Shown here: positions 1-6,128 of the stretch, in pieces
Layout of the letters: every line of letters starts with the position of its first letter
Position numbering within the stretch: position 1 is the first letter of the stretch
Assembly (NCBI GenBank): GCA_030609665.1
Contig: JAUWBW010000059.1
Location: 1 to 9,437, forward strand
Reading direction: 5' to 3'
Source of the DNA: Methanosarcinaceae archaeon
GTDB taxonomy: Archaea > Halobacteriota > Methanosarcinia > Methanosarcinales > Methanosarcinaceae
Length of the DNA stretch: 9,437 bases
Notes under the pieces: generated by a model
The model's database searches: none
Told to the model about the DNA's origin: nothing
The model's input: the letters and a program-made list of their open reading frames with translations, nothing else
Program-made: the position numbers and the translations under genes

Positions 1-645
1 ATCTCAGAATTTCGAGACAGCCTGACAGCTTTTGATGGCAAGAAGAAAAGTGAAGTTGACAAAAAAGGATACTACAATGCCCAGATCACAAGAAAAATAT
101 ATGAAATGCTGGAAGCAAAAGGTATTAAAACCCATCTGATCGAAATGGTATCGGATACGGACATGCTTGTTGATGCAGTTGAGATCGTAAAACTTGAGGT
201 CATTGTACGAAATATCGCTGCAGGTTCAATAACAAGAAAGTATCCGATGAAAGAGGGGACAAAATTTGAAAATCCGATCATTGCATTTGATTACAAGAGT
301 GATGAGTACGGCGACCCGATGTTAAATGATGATATTGCAGTAGCGCTTGGAATTTCGACCTATGAGGAGATGAAACATATCCGCAATATTGCACTCAAGA
401 TTAACAAGATACTTGTTGATTATCTGGATGAGAGGGGCATCCTGCTACCGGACTTTAAGCTTGAATTTGGTCGCAAGGATGGGGAAATCTTACTTGCCGA
501 TGAGATCTCATGTGACACCTGCCGGTTCTGGGACAAGGAAACAGGAGAATCCCTTGATAAAGATCTATTCAGGCAAGACAAAGGCAACCTTTCAAAAGCG
601 TATGAGGAAGTTGCAAGGCGTATTGTGCCTGAGATATTCGAATGA
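1..645 (+). CDS. purC: SAICAR synthetase (phosphoribosylaminoimidazole-succinocarboxamide synthase), 5' end cut by the window
   Basis: This enzyme joins CAIR and aspartate with ATP hydrolysis to give SAICAR in cytoplasmic de novo purine synthesis. The frame is open from base 1 (ISEFRDSLTAFDG...) and runs 214 residues to TGA at 643-645. The family is usually about 235-240 residues, so roughly 20 N-terminal residues and the start lie outside the window. Family motifs seen are SLTAFDGKKK near the left edge, the substrate-binding stretch VRNIAAGSITRKYP (about bases 211-252), DFKLEFG (451-471) and ADEISCDTCRFWD (496-534). The last motif is DEISPDTCR in most family members, so here a Cys codon (511-513) replaces the usual Pro. 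An internal ATG at 106 is not the start, because homology continues upstream of it. The next gene follows 25 bases later on the same strand, so co-transcription is plausible. The identity is secure. Confidence 0.96.
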   Translation: MSEFRDSLTAFDGKKKSEVDKKGYYNAQITRKIYEMLEAKGIKTHLIEMVSDTDMLVDAVEIVKLEVIVRNIAAGSITRKYPMKEGTKFENPIIAFDYKSDEYGDPMLNDDIAVALGISTYEEMKHIRNIALKINKILVDYLDERGILLPDFKLEFGRKDGEILLADEISCDTCRFWDKETGESLDKDLFRQDKGNLSKAYEEVARRIVPEIFE

Positions 646-670
646 TCCAAATACCATCGGTGAATGAAAA

Positions 671-2152
671 ATGGATAAGTATGACGTAATTGTTGTGGGT
701 GCAGGGATTAGCGGACTATTGGCTGCACTCACATTGTCAAAACACGGCAAAAGGGTGCTCGTGCTCGAAAAAACAGAGCACGTCGGAGGCAACTGCAACA
801 GCTACATGGTTGACGGTTTCCAGGTGGATACCGGTGCCCATGCCATCACGCATCTTGCAGTCGGACCACTGAAGAGGTTGATGGATAACTATTTTGATTA
901 CGTGCCTGTATTCGAGGATTACGGTGATTATCACATAAGGACAGAAACAGGTTTCCAGAAGGTTCCCTCGGACTTGAAGGATTTCGTCACATTTGACATA
1001 CTCCCAAGAAAAGACAGGGTGGTACTGTCTCAGGCCATAACCAAAGCTCTCACGCTATCCACTTTTGGAGTTGATCTGTCCAAACAGTCTGCTTATGATG
1101 CTTTGCCAAAAAACCTGTCAAAAGATACATATGACTTTGTAAATACAATTTCACATTTCCTATCTGGAAAATCAATGAAGGAAACGTCTGTTCACAGAAT
1201 GTTGACAGGCAGCAGCTTTGTACGTGATAGTGTCACACAGGAGCAATTTGAAAGTATTGTGGGGCCGAAAGAAACACCACAACACACCGAATCCATTCTT
1301 CAGTCCATATTACGTTCCAATTTCCATACATCTTTGGGTACAAGACTGACGGAAGTATTGGATTCATCATCGATCAAAAGCAGTATCCCACATGCGTTTG
1401 CATCAATCAGTAGGTTTGCAATCAATTGTAACAACGCCAAATCACAAGGTTATCCGCGCAAAGGGCTCAAGGCTGTATTGAACTCGGTCCTCCACTCTCT
1501 TCCTGACACGGTTGAGATACAGACACACAGTGAGGTCAAACGCATTCTCACAAATGAGGGAAAGGCAATAGGTGTGGAAACTGATCAGGCTTACTATGCC
1601 GATATTGTGGTTTACACCGGTTTTGCAAAGAACCTGCCTGATATTATTGAAGACCTGCCAAGATCATATGTTGACGAACTTGGCAGAATTGTCCAGACCA
1701 GGAGTTTGACTGTCTGGTTAGGTCTTGATAAAAAAATGGATGAGTTCAATTATACCGGTTCGGAGATATGGTTCAAGGATACTCCATACTGGGCAATGCC
1801 GATCAGCAATTACGATTCATCTCTTGCACCAAAAGGAAAACAACTTGCGGGATTTGTGTTTGTGGTGGATGAGAATAGATCAGAAGGATCAGAAATAAAG
1901 AAGGCGTATGATGCGATTTACCGTGCCCTGCCATCGATTGAAAGACATGTTGAGATGCAGCATGAGCAGATAACAATTCCTGAAAAAGCAGCTGTCACCA
2001 TTAGTGGAAAATTCGCAGATATCCGAACACCGATCAAAAACCTGTACATCGCAGGAACGGATGCAGACAACAGAAGTATGGGGATTACGCGTGCAGCATA
2101 CTCAATTATTGAGCTACTGGGTGCGTTGAACGAGGATGGGAACCTGCACTAA
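671..2152 (+). CDS. FAD-dependent oxidoreductase, phytoene desaturase / carotenoid isomerase-like
   Basis: A 493-residue flavoprotein. Residues 1-40 form the dinucleotide-binding Rossmann unit: VVGAGISG with Gly10, Gly12 and Gly15, Glu33 ending the second strand (VLVLEK) to bind the ribose, then the VGG turn at 38-40. The C-terminal FAD-closing motif is NLYIAGTDADNRSMGITRAA (457-476). This layout and length match the COG1233 superfamily, which covers phytoene desaturases, CrtISO isomerases and retinol saturases, and whose members act on polyisoprenoids at the membrane surface. The N-terminal helix is not a membrane anchor. The substrate cannot be read from sequence; no carotenoid gene (crtB, crtY) is in the window. 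The ATG at 671 is preceded by GGTGA at 659-663 with a 7-base gap. The ATG at 664 is in another frame and stops at once. The gene is probably cotranscribed with purC, and its stop codon lies inside the loop of a terminator-like hairpin. Family assignment is firm, the reaction is open. Confidence 0.88.
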   Translation: MDKYDVIVVGAGISGLLAALTLSKHGKRVLVLEKTEHVGGNCNSYMVDGFQVDTGAHAITHLAVGPLKRLMDNYFDYVPVFEDYGDYHIRTETGFQKVPSDLKDFVTFDILPRKDRVVLSQAITKALTLSTFGVDLSKQSAYDALPKNLSKDTYDFVNTISHFLSGKSMKETSVHRMLTGSSFVRDSVTQEQFESIVGPKETPQHTESILQSILRSNFHTSLGTRLTEVLDSSSIKSSIPHAFASISRFAINCNNAKSQGYPRKGLKAVLNSVLHSLPDTVEIQTHSEVKRILTNEGKAIGVETDQAYYADIVVYTGFAKNLPDIIEDLPRSYVDELGRIVQTRSLTVWLGLDKKMDEFNYTGSEIWFKDTPYWAMPISNYDSSLAPKGKQLAGFVFVVDENRSEGSEIKKAYDAIYRALPSIERHVEMQHEQITIPEKAAVTISGKFADIRTPIKNLYIAGTDADNRSMGITRAAYSIIELLGALNEDGNLH

Positions 2153-2189
2153 GGCAGGTTCTGATATAATATTTGTATTGCTTTTTTTT
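2140..2189 (+). terminator. hairpin plus T-tract after the flavoprotein gene
   Basis: GAACCTGC (2140-2147) pairs perfectly with GCAGGTTC (2154-2161) around a 6-base loop that contains the gene's TAA stop. An uninterrupted run of eight T follows at 2182-2189. Archaeal RNA polymerase stops mainly at T-rich tracts, so the T8 run is the likely release point. The hairpin could also protect the 3' end. No comparable T-tract is seen on the minus strand for the convergent DUF47 gene. Confidence 0.55.
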
Positions 2190-2190
2190 A

Positions 2191-2248
2191 TCAGAATGAA
2201 GCAGGAAGCTCCGTCCTCGCCGTATAGTGACAGGGAGGAGTAGTTCAC
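2191..2248 (+). mobile_element. orphan right end of an IS200/IS605-family (TnpB-type) element, remnant
   Basis: The stretch reads ATGAAGCAGGAAGCTCC, then a stem-loop, then GTAGTTCAC. The stem pairs 2209-2217 with 2232-2240: eight pairs, one of them G-U, interrupted by a single G-A mismatch. The loop is 14 bases (2218-2231) and GTAGTTCAC follows immediately (2240-2248). A GAAGC(T/C)CC...GGGG(A)GTAGTTCAC end with an imperfect hairpin is, from memory, typical of right ends of IS605/IS1341-type elements, where the same DNA encodes the TnpB C-terminus and the 3' part of the omega RNA. Two forward frames read RMKQEAPSS and NEAGSSVLAV, both resembling TnpB tails. No tnpB body, tnpA or left end is present, so this is a relic or a solo end. 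It lies in the convergent gap and its last bases overlap the DUF47 stop codon. Confidence 0.55.
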
Positions 2249-2937
2249 CTTCTCAAGATCATCGTTCTTAATCGGTCTGCTGCATATTCCGATTTGTCGG
2301 CTATATCCCCGATGGATTTTACGAGTTCTGCAAGGTGATAAACACCTGCACCGCCAAGAATATCCTCATGTTTGAAAATTATCTTTACAAGATTGGTTTC
2401 GATAACATCGACATCATGTTCCAATTCTTCTACTTGCGGAACAATTGCCAGCGTTTGTTTAACCTCTTTTTTGCTGAACGAGGTCTCAAGCAGTTCGCTT
2501 AACTTATCAACCAATGTTTCATACATTTCCACAGTTTCAGCAGATTTTGACATAAGTTCCAATAAGCTGCTCCGGATCACATCTGGAAGTTCACATTTCC
2601 GCAGTGTCAACCAGTATGCAACATTTTGCGCATCGTCCGCTATAGAATCTTGTGGTTTTAAGAAGTCCAGAAGATCATCTGCATTGACAGGTAACATGAT
2701 AGATGATTTCAATTGTGAACGTATAGTTTGTTTAATAACATCTGCTTCATGTTCAATAACATCGATCTCGCTACTTAATTCCTCTACACGTGCCATATCA
2801 CCTGTGCAGTAGGCTTCAACTGCTTCGCTCAATTTCCGGACCGCATCTGCACCTTTTTCTGCATGCATGTGCAGGGGTCTGAAAGGCGATTCTGCAAATA
2901 CGCTAAGCACCGAACGGATGTATTTTCTTCTCATCAT
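2245..2937 (-). CDS. DUF47 / TIGR00153-type PhoU-like protein, partner of the phosphate permease
   Basis: A 230-residue, mostly helical protein that fits the DUF47 family in length and pattern: an N-terminal FAESPFRPLHMHAEKG stretch, repeated acidic helices such as EELSSEIDVIEHEADVIKQ, the central MLPVNADDLLDFLKPQDSIADDAQNVA and a second EELEHDVDVIETN helix. DUF47 proteins resemble PhoU and are regularly encoded next to Pit permeases, where they are thought to modulate transport. They probably bind metal through acidic E/D-x3-D/E helix motifs, and such motifs are visible here. There is no signal peptide or membrane segment, so it is cytoplasmic. Its ATG overlaps the pit stop codon in ATGA (2937-2934), indicating translational coupling and one operon. 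A second ATG follows directly and could serve as the start. The stop TGA (2247-2245) coincides with the end of the putative IS remnant, so the last residues (MILRR) might not be ancestral. Confidence 0.9.
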   Translation of the reverse strand: MMRRKYIRSVLSVFAESPFRPLHMHAEKGADAVRKLSEAVEAYCTGDMARVEELSSEIDVIEHEADVIKQTIRSQLKSSIMLPVNADDLLDFLKPQDSIADDAQNVAYWLTLRKCELPDVIRSSLLELMSKSAETVEMYETLVDKLSELLETSFSKKEVKQTLAIVPQVEELEHDVDVIETNLVKIIFKHEDILGGAGVYHLAELVKSIGDIADKSEYAADRLRTMILRR

Positions 2938-3971
2938 ATTCCAATCCCCATGAGCCCTGCAAATATCAGCGCAGCTGTGAACGCTGCAACAGGGACAGTT
3001 ATTATCCAGGATGATATTATTTTTCCAATAACACTTAAATCAACCGCTGCAAGACCGCCTGCAAGACCAACACCGATAACAGACCCCACAAGGGTGTGTG
3101 TGGTCGATATTGGAAGTGAACTGTAACTGTGCATGATTACAACCGTCGCGGTTGCGAATTCTGCTGCGAATCCTCGTGTGGGGGTAAGTTCTGTGATCTT
3201 TGTACCGATGGTCTCGATCACACGGTAACCCCATGTAGCAAGACCGATAACCATTCCAATTCCTCCAATGACAAGTATCCATATCGGAACCGTACCATCA
3301 GTTAACCCAAGAGTACTCATGGCTGCCGACAGTGGACCTACTGCATTTGCCACATCATTGGATCCGTGTGCAAATGCGATATAACAGGCAGTCAGGACCT
3401 GTAAGAACACAAACTTCTTTTCAATCGCGTATGGATCGTCTGCTTGTTGTAATAACAAAGACCGGATCAACACAAATATCAAATATGCAAGAACGGCTCC
3501 AAGCAACGGCGATAAAAGCCAACTGCCAACGATCTTGGCAAGTACCATCCAGTTGATGTCTGAGTATGCAATTATTCCGCTGTGCGCGGAAACCAGCCCA
3601 AAGCCCAAAACGGCTCCTACGATGGAATGTGAGGTTGACACAGGCAGGTTGTAGAATGTCGCAAAGGTTATCCAGAATCCGGCTGCAAGTATTGCTGCAA
3701 GCATTCCTATTACAACAAGATGCGGATCAACCAGTTTGATCGTGTCGATCGGTACGATACCTTTTGCTATCGTTGAGGTGACTTTTTGACCAAAGAACAC
3801 TGCCCCCGCAAATTCGAAAATTCCTGCTAGGATTATGACTTGTTTAATAGTCAGCGCTCCAGTGCCCACTGACGTTCCCATTGCATTGGCAAGGTCGTTT
3901 GCACCAATATTCCACGCCATGTATAATCCGGCAAGAACAAGTGCTATTACCACTGGATTAAAAAAATCCAT
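2934..3971 (-). CDS. pit: PiT-family inorganic phosphate permease
   Basis: A 345-residue integral membrane protein with about ten hydrophobic segments and the internal duplication diagnostic of PiT transporters (Pfam PHO4). The first signature is GANDLANAMGTSVGTGALT (23-41) and the second is HGSNDVANAVGPLSAA (202-217). Each half also has a matching LPVSTSHS (109-116) or LPISTTHT (286-293) loop. The Asn-Asp pairs at 25-26 and 205-206 lie in the transport path in known family members. It should carry phosphate into the cell with H+ or Na+ as the coupling ion. The hydrophilic loop at about 172-187 separates the halves. The ATG at 3971 has a strong ribosome site, AAGGAG at 3982-3987, 10 bases upstream. 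It is followed by the DUF47 partner in a 4-base overlap. A 115-base gap with a TATA-like box and dyads separates it from nre, so it probably has its own promoter. Confidence 0.95.
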   Translation of the reverse strand: MDFFNPVVIALVLAGLYMAWNIGANDLANAMGTSVGTGALTIKQVIILAGIFEFAGAVFFGQKVTSTIAKGIVPIDTIKLVDPHLVVIGMLAAILAAGFWITFATFYNLPVSTSHSIVGAVLGFGLVSAHSGIIAYSDINWMVLAKIVGSWLLSPLLGAVLAYLIFVLIRSLLLQQADDPYAIEKKFVFLQVLTACYIAFAHGSNDVANAVGPLSAAMSTLGLTDGTVPIWILVIGGIGMVIGLATWGYRVIETIGTKITELTPTRGFAAEFATATVVIMHSYSSLPISTTHTLVGSVIGVGLAGGLAAVDLSVIGKIISSWIITVPVAAFTAALIFAGLMGIGI

Positions 3972-4039
3972 TATTGAATATCTCCTTTAAGTCTCATTTC
4001 AAATCGCAAATGTGACCAATTGAAGATAAAGGTTTTTTT

Positions 4040-4072
4040 ATTACTCTATATAGTAATATAAAATCTATATAG
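4040..4072 (-). promoter_or_regulatory. pit promoter region with TATA-like box and dyad repeats
   Basis: The 115-base gap between nre and pit holds an A/T-rich core. Read on the minus strand, TTTTATATTA (4062-4053) or the adjacent ACTATATAG could serve as the TATA box, placing the transcript start around 4020-4035 with a leader of about 50-60 bases. Overlapping it is a perfect dyad, ATTACT (4040-4045), six bases, AGTAAT (4052-4057). The 8-bp palindrome CTATATAG also occurs twice, at 4046-4053 and 4065-4072, 19 bp apart. Such symmetry over a core promoter suggests a repressor site, perhaps phosphate-responsive, but no regulator can be named. Confidence 0.45.
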
Positions 4073-4086
4073 AAATACGGGTTATA

Positions 4087-5343
4087 CTAAAAGAACGAAT
4101 CAAGTGTCCGCTGGTGCCTGATATTTGACAGCATTTCCCCCTTCTCCATCCAGTCTGCATATGGTGTCCGCAGGCGCGTGGACATGTCGGCAAGTGCTGT
4201 TTCGATAGAATCAAACTTCTGCGGTGTGTTCTTGAGAGCCTGCCGTGCTGCTTCGCGAACCACCCAGACCCCGAGCGGTGCCCAGTAATCAGGTCTGATC
4301 TCGCGCACCATGAAAACCGATGCCTGTCTTTTTATCCCATCGAGATATTCAAGCGCGCCCAATCGTGCGGCATAATACCCACCTGCAAGGAAGGAGTATC
4401 CCTTCTTTCCGGCAATTCCTTCATGGTCCGCCCCGATCCATGCCGTGTTCCCTGACCACACTGTTTTTGGCAACCATGCTTCGATTAGTTCATACGAAAA
4501 ACTGCGCGGGATAAAAAGTATCTCAAAATGGTTCCCGAAACTCTCACCGCTAAATAGCGTGATCTCCCCGATCTGCTGATAACCCTTGATGGTTTGCAAC
4601 AGATCCTTGCCTGCCATGTCATCAACTGCTGTAATAGACCAGCGTGTCGGGACAAGACGACGCTCCCTGCCCAACAATCCGATTGACAGCAGCCGTGTTA
4701 TGTGTTCGTTTGGGACATTGCCGGTGCGCAGTTCAGAAACAACATCCTTCGCCAACGCATCGGTATCATACACAAGGTAATCCACTTTCTTTGGGACTTT
4801 CGGATTCTCTGCGATCTCAAAGTTCTTCACTGTACCTGACGGGCCCATTGGTGTTAACACACCATCGAATTTGAGTTCGTTCTTTATCGGTTTGGTAAAC
4901 CATGCTTCAGTATCGATTGGTTTTTTTGAAAGGGCAAGTTCCTGTGATTTCAAAAGAAGGGGATTGTCGTGAGATGCGGCATCCTTGACCTTCACTTTTG
5001 TATTGGCTCTTACAAGTTGCGAACGTGAGGAGATGATATCCTCGATCCCCATCTTGAGCCACTCTTTTGGGTCTTCCAAAGCCATGGCATCGTTGCCGCT
5101 CACAAGCGGTGGGATCATCGGACCGGCAGATACTGAAGGATAGCCATACTTCCCTACAAAAACAGCGGGCGGAGATGCCCCAAAAATAGAATCACTAGAT
5201 TTAAATTTAATGTTGATTTTAGAAGAGATCGATTCAATTGACTTGAATTTTTTAAGGATAGGGCATGTCGGACGACCGCATAGCCCTTTCCCCTTACATT
5301 TGATACAGAGGTTCCGGCTCAATTTTACTCGTCTTCTCCGCAA
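4087..5343 (-). CDS. nreA: Nre-family DNA repair protein with C-terminal PCNA-binding motif
   Basis: A protein of up to 418 residues. It opens with a zinc-knuckle, NLCIKCKGKGLCGRPTCPIL, with Cys13, Cys16, Cys22 and Cys27, followed by the conserved Nre core (FVGKYGYPSVSAGP; later FEILFIPRSFSYELIEAW and YYAARLGALEYL). It ends in HQRTLDSFF, where Gln411, Leu414, Phe417 and Phe418 fit the PIP-box consensus Qxx(h)xx(F)(F) for sliding-clamp binding. Haloarchaeal NreA is known to act with UvrABC and PCNA in repair of mitomycin C damage; its biochemical activity is not settled. No ATG start exists. The longest reading starts at TTG 5343 inside the end of the upstream regulator gene. A second TTG at 5322, two bases after that gene's TAA, would give 411 residues and has GGAG (5336-5339) 13 bases upstream. 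Both keep the zinc knuckle. It is probably cotranscribed with the regulator and iscU/iscS. Confidence 0.88.
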   Translation of the reverse strand: MRRRRVKLSRNLCIKCKGKGLCGRPTCPILKKFKSIESISSKINIKFKSSDSIFGASPPAVFVGKYGYPSVSAGPMIPPLVSGNDAMALEDPKEWLKMGIEDIISSRSQLVRANTKVKVKDAASHDNPLLLKSQELALSKKPIDTEAWFTKPIKNELKFDGVLTPMGPSGTVKNFEIAENPKVPKKVDYLVYDTDALAKDVVSELRTGNVPNEHITRLLSIGLLGRERRLVPTRWSITAVDDMAGKDLLQTIKGYQQIGEITLFSGESFGNHFEILFIPRSFSYELIEAWLPKTVWSGNTAWIGADHEGIAGKKGYSFLAGGYYAARLGALEYLDGIKRQASVFMVREIRPDYWAPLGVWVVREAARQALKNTPQKFDSIETALADMSTRLRTPYADWMEKGEMLSNIRHQRTLDSFF

Positions 5344-5681
5344 ATACCGCAGTATTCTATACCCGTTTCGTCCTTATATAACCAACCGGATTTTTGGACA
5401 AATTTGCATGCATTACACATGCCTGTAATCTTGTCCTTTGTAGAGATATCCCCGAGTAGTCTTGCTGCCAGATCCTTTATTACCTCTTTCGTCTCATCAG
5501 AAAAATCAACCTCTGCACCGCGTTTTTCACTGACGTACTGTGATACTGCGGCTCTTGAGAGCCCCAGGGTTTCTGCAACTTTTTGCTGTGTACAGTTGTA
5601 TTCGATCATCATGTTTCGTGCAAGTTCTGCCCGGATTGCAGGCAGGACTTTCTGTACCATTATTTCGCAGGGGGTTTTCAT
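5325..5681 (-). CDS. archaeal HTH transcriptional regulator with C-terminal zinc knuckle (COG2522-like)
   Basis: A 118-residue protein in two parts. Residues 1-52 carry an XRE/Cro-type helix-turn-helix, with TQQKVAETLGLSRAAVSQYV (31-50) as the core helices. The C-terminal third has two CxxC pairs, Cys89/Cys92 (CNAC) and Cys111/Cys114 (CGIC), 18 residues apart, suited to zinc or possibly an iron-sulfur centre. This arrangement matches the widespread euryarchaeal COG2522 predicted regulators. The target genes are unknown. The ATG at 5681 is supported by GGAG at 5689-5692 with a 7-base gap. The gene is 39 bases after iscU, and its 3' end either overlaps nre or lies 2 bases from it, so the three are probably on one mRNA. 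The location between Fe-S assembly and repair genes makes cluster or redox sensing conceivable, but this is inference only. Confidence 0.85.
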   Translation of the reverse strand: MKTPCEIMVQKVLPAIRAELARNMMIEYNCTQQKVAETLGLSRAAVSQYVSEKRGAEVDFSDETKEVIKDLAARLLGDISTKDKITGMCNACKFVQKSGWLYKDETGIEYCGICGEDE

Positions 5682-5698
5682 GAAAGATCTCCATTATT

Positions 5699-5711
5699 GT
5701 TTTTATAAAAT
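5699..5711 (-). promoter_or_regulatory. possible TATA box for the HTH regulator
   Basis: The 39-base gap after iscU contains TTTTATAAAAA read on the minus strand, a fair TATA-box match. It would place a transcript start about 25 bases downstream, close to the ATG at 5681. That is awkward for a gene with a good GGAG ribosome site at 5689-5692, so read-through from iscU is at least as likely. Confidence 0.25.
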
Positions 5712-5720
5712 TAACACTGA

Positions 5721-6098
5721 TTACTTTTTAATGTTTTGCTTATTCCGGTAATCTTCGATCGCAGCACGAAGTCCATCTGCAGCAAGGTTTGAGCAGTGCA
5801 TTTTAACCTGTGGGAGCCCGCCAAGTTCCTCTGCAACATCGTTGCGTGTAATATCAAGTGCTTCTTCGAGCGTTTTTCCAACTGCCATCTCTGTTATCAT
5901 ACTTGATGTGGCAATTGCCGCGCCGCAGCCAAACGTCTTGAATTTAACATCTGTGAGTATGTTGTCTTCGACCTTGATGTAAATATTCATCATGTCTCCG
6001 CAGGTTGGGTTGCCAACCTCTCCAACACCGTCTGCATTCTCGATCTCCCCAACATTACGCGGGTTTGAGAAATGGTCCATCACTTTTTCACTGTACAT
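5721..6098 (-). CDS. iscU: Fe-S cluster assembly scaffold, IscU/NifU N-terminal type
   Basis: A 125-residue protein covering the whole IscU/NifU-N domain. All three cluster-ligand cysteines are present: Cys33 in GNPTCGD, Cys58 in FGCGAAIATSS and Cys102 in MHCSNLA. Asp35 next to the first and His101 before the third, which also matter in bacterial IscU, are kept. The protein receives sulfur from IscS, builds [2Fe-2S] or [4Fe-4S] clusters in the cytoplasm and passes them to apoproteins. The motif before Cys102 reads LPQVK rather than the LPPVK used by the HscA chaperone in bacterial IscU, and no hscA or hscB is in the window. The ATG at 6098 has AGGT at 6105-6108, 6 bases upstream. It lies 30 bases after iscS and the pair is almost certainly one operon. 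Confidence 0.95.
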   Translation of the reverse strand: MYSEKVMDHFSNPRNVGEIENADGVGEVGNPTCGDMMNIYIKVEDNILTDVKFKTFGCGAAIATSSMITEMAVGKTLEEALDITRNDVAEELGGLPQVKMHCSNLAADGLRAAIEDYRNKQNIKK

Positions 6099-6128
6099 TG
6101 TTTTACCTATCTGTAATAATAATCACAA

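Noticed and set aside
106..645. purC starting at the ATG at 106
   Set aside because: PurC homology (SLTAFDG and following residues) continues in frame to base 1, so the true start lies outside the window.
2372..2812. 146-codon plus-strand open frame inside DUF47
   Set aside because: Ser/Thr/Cys-rich shadow of the well supported minus-strand DUF47 gene, with no ribosome site or recognisable domain.
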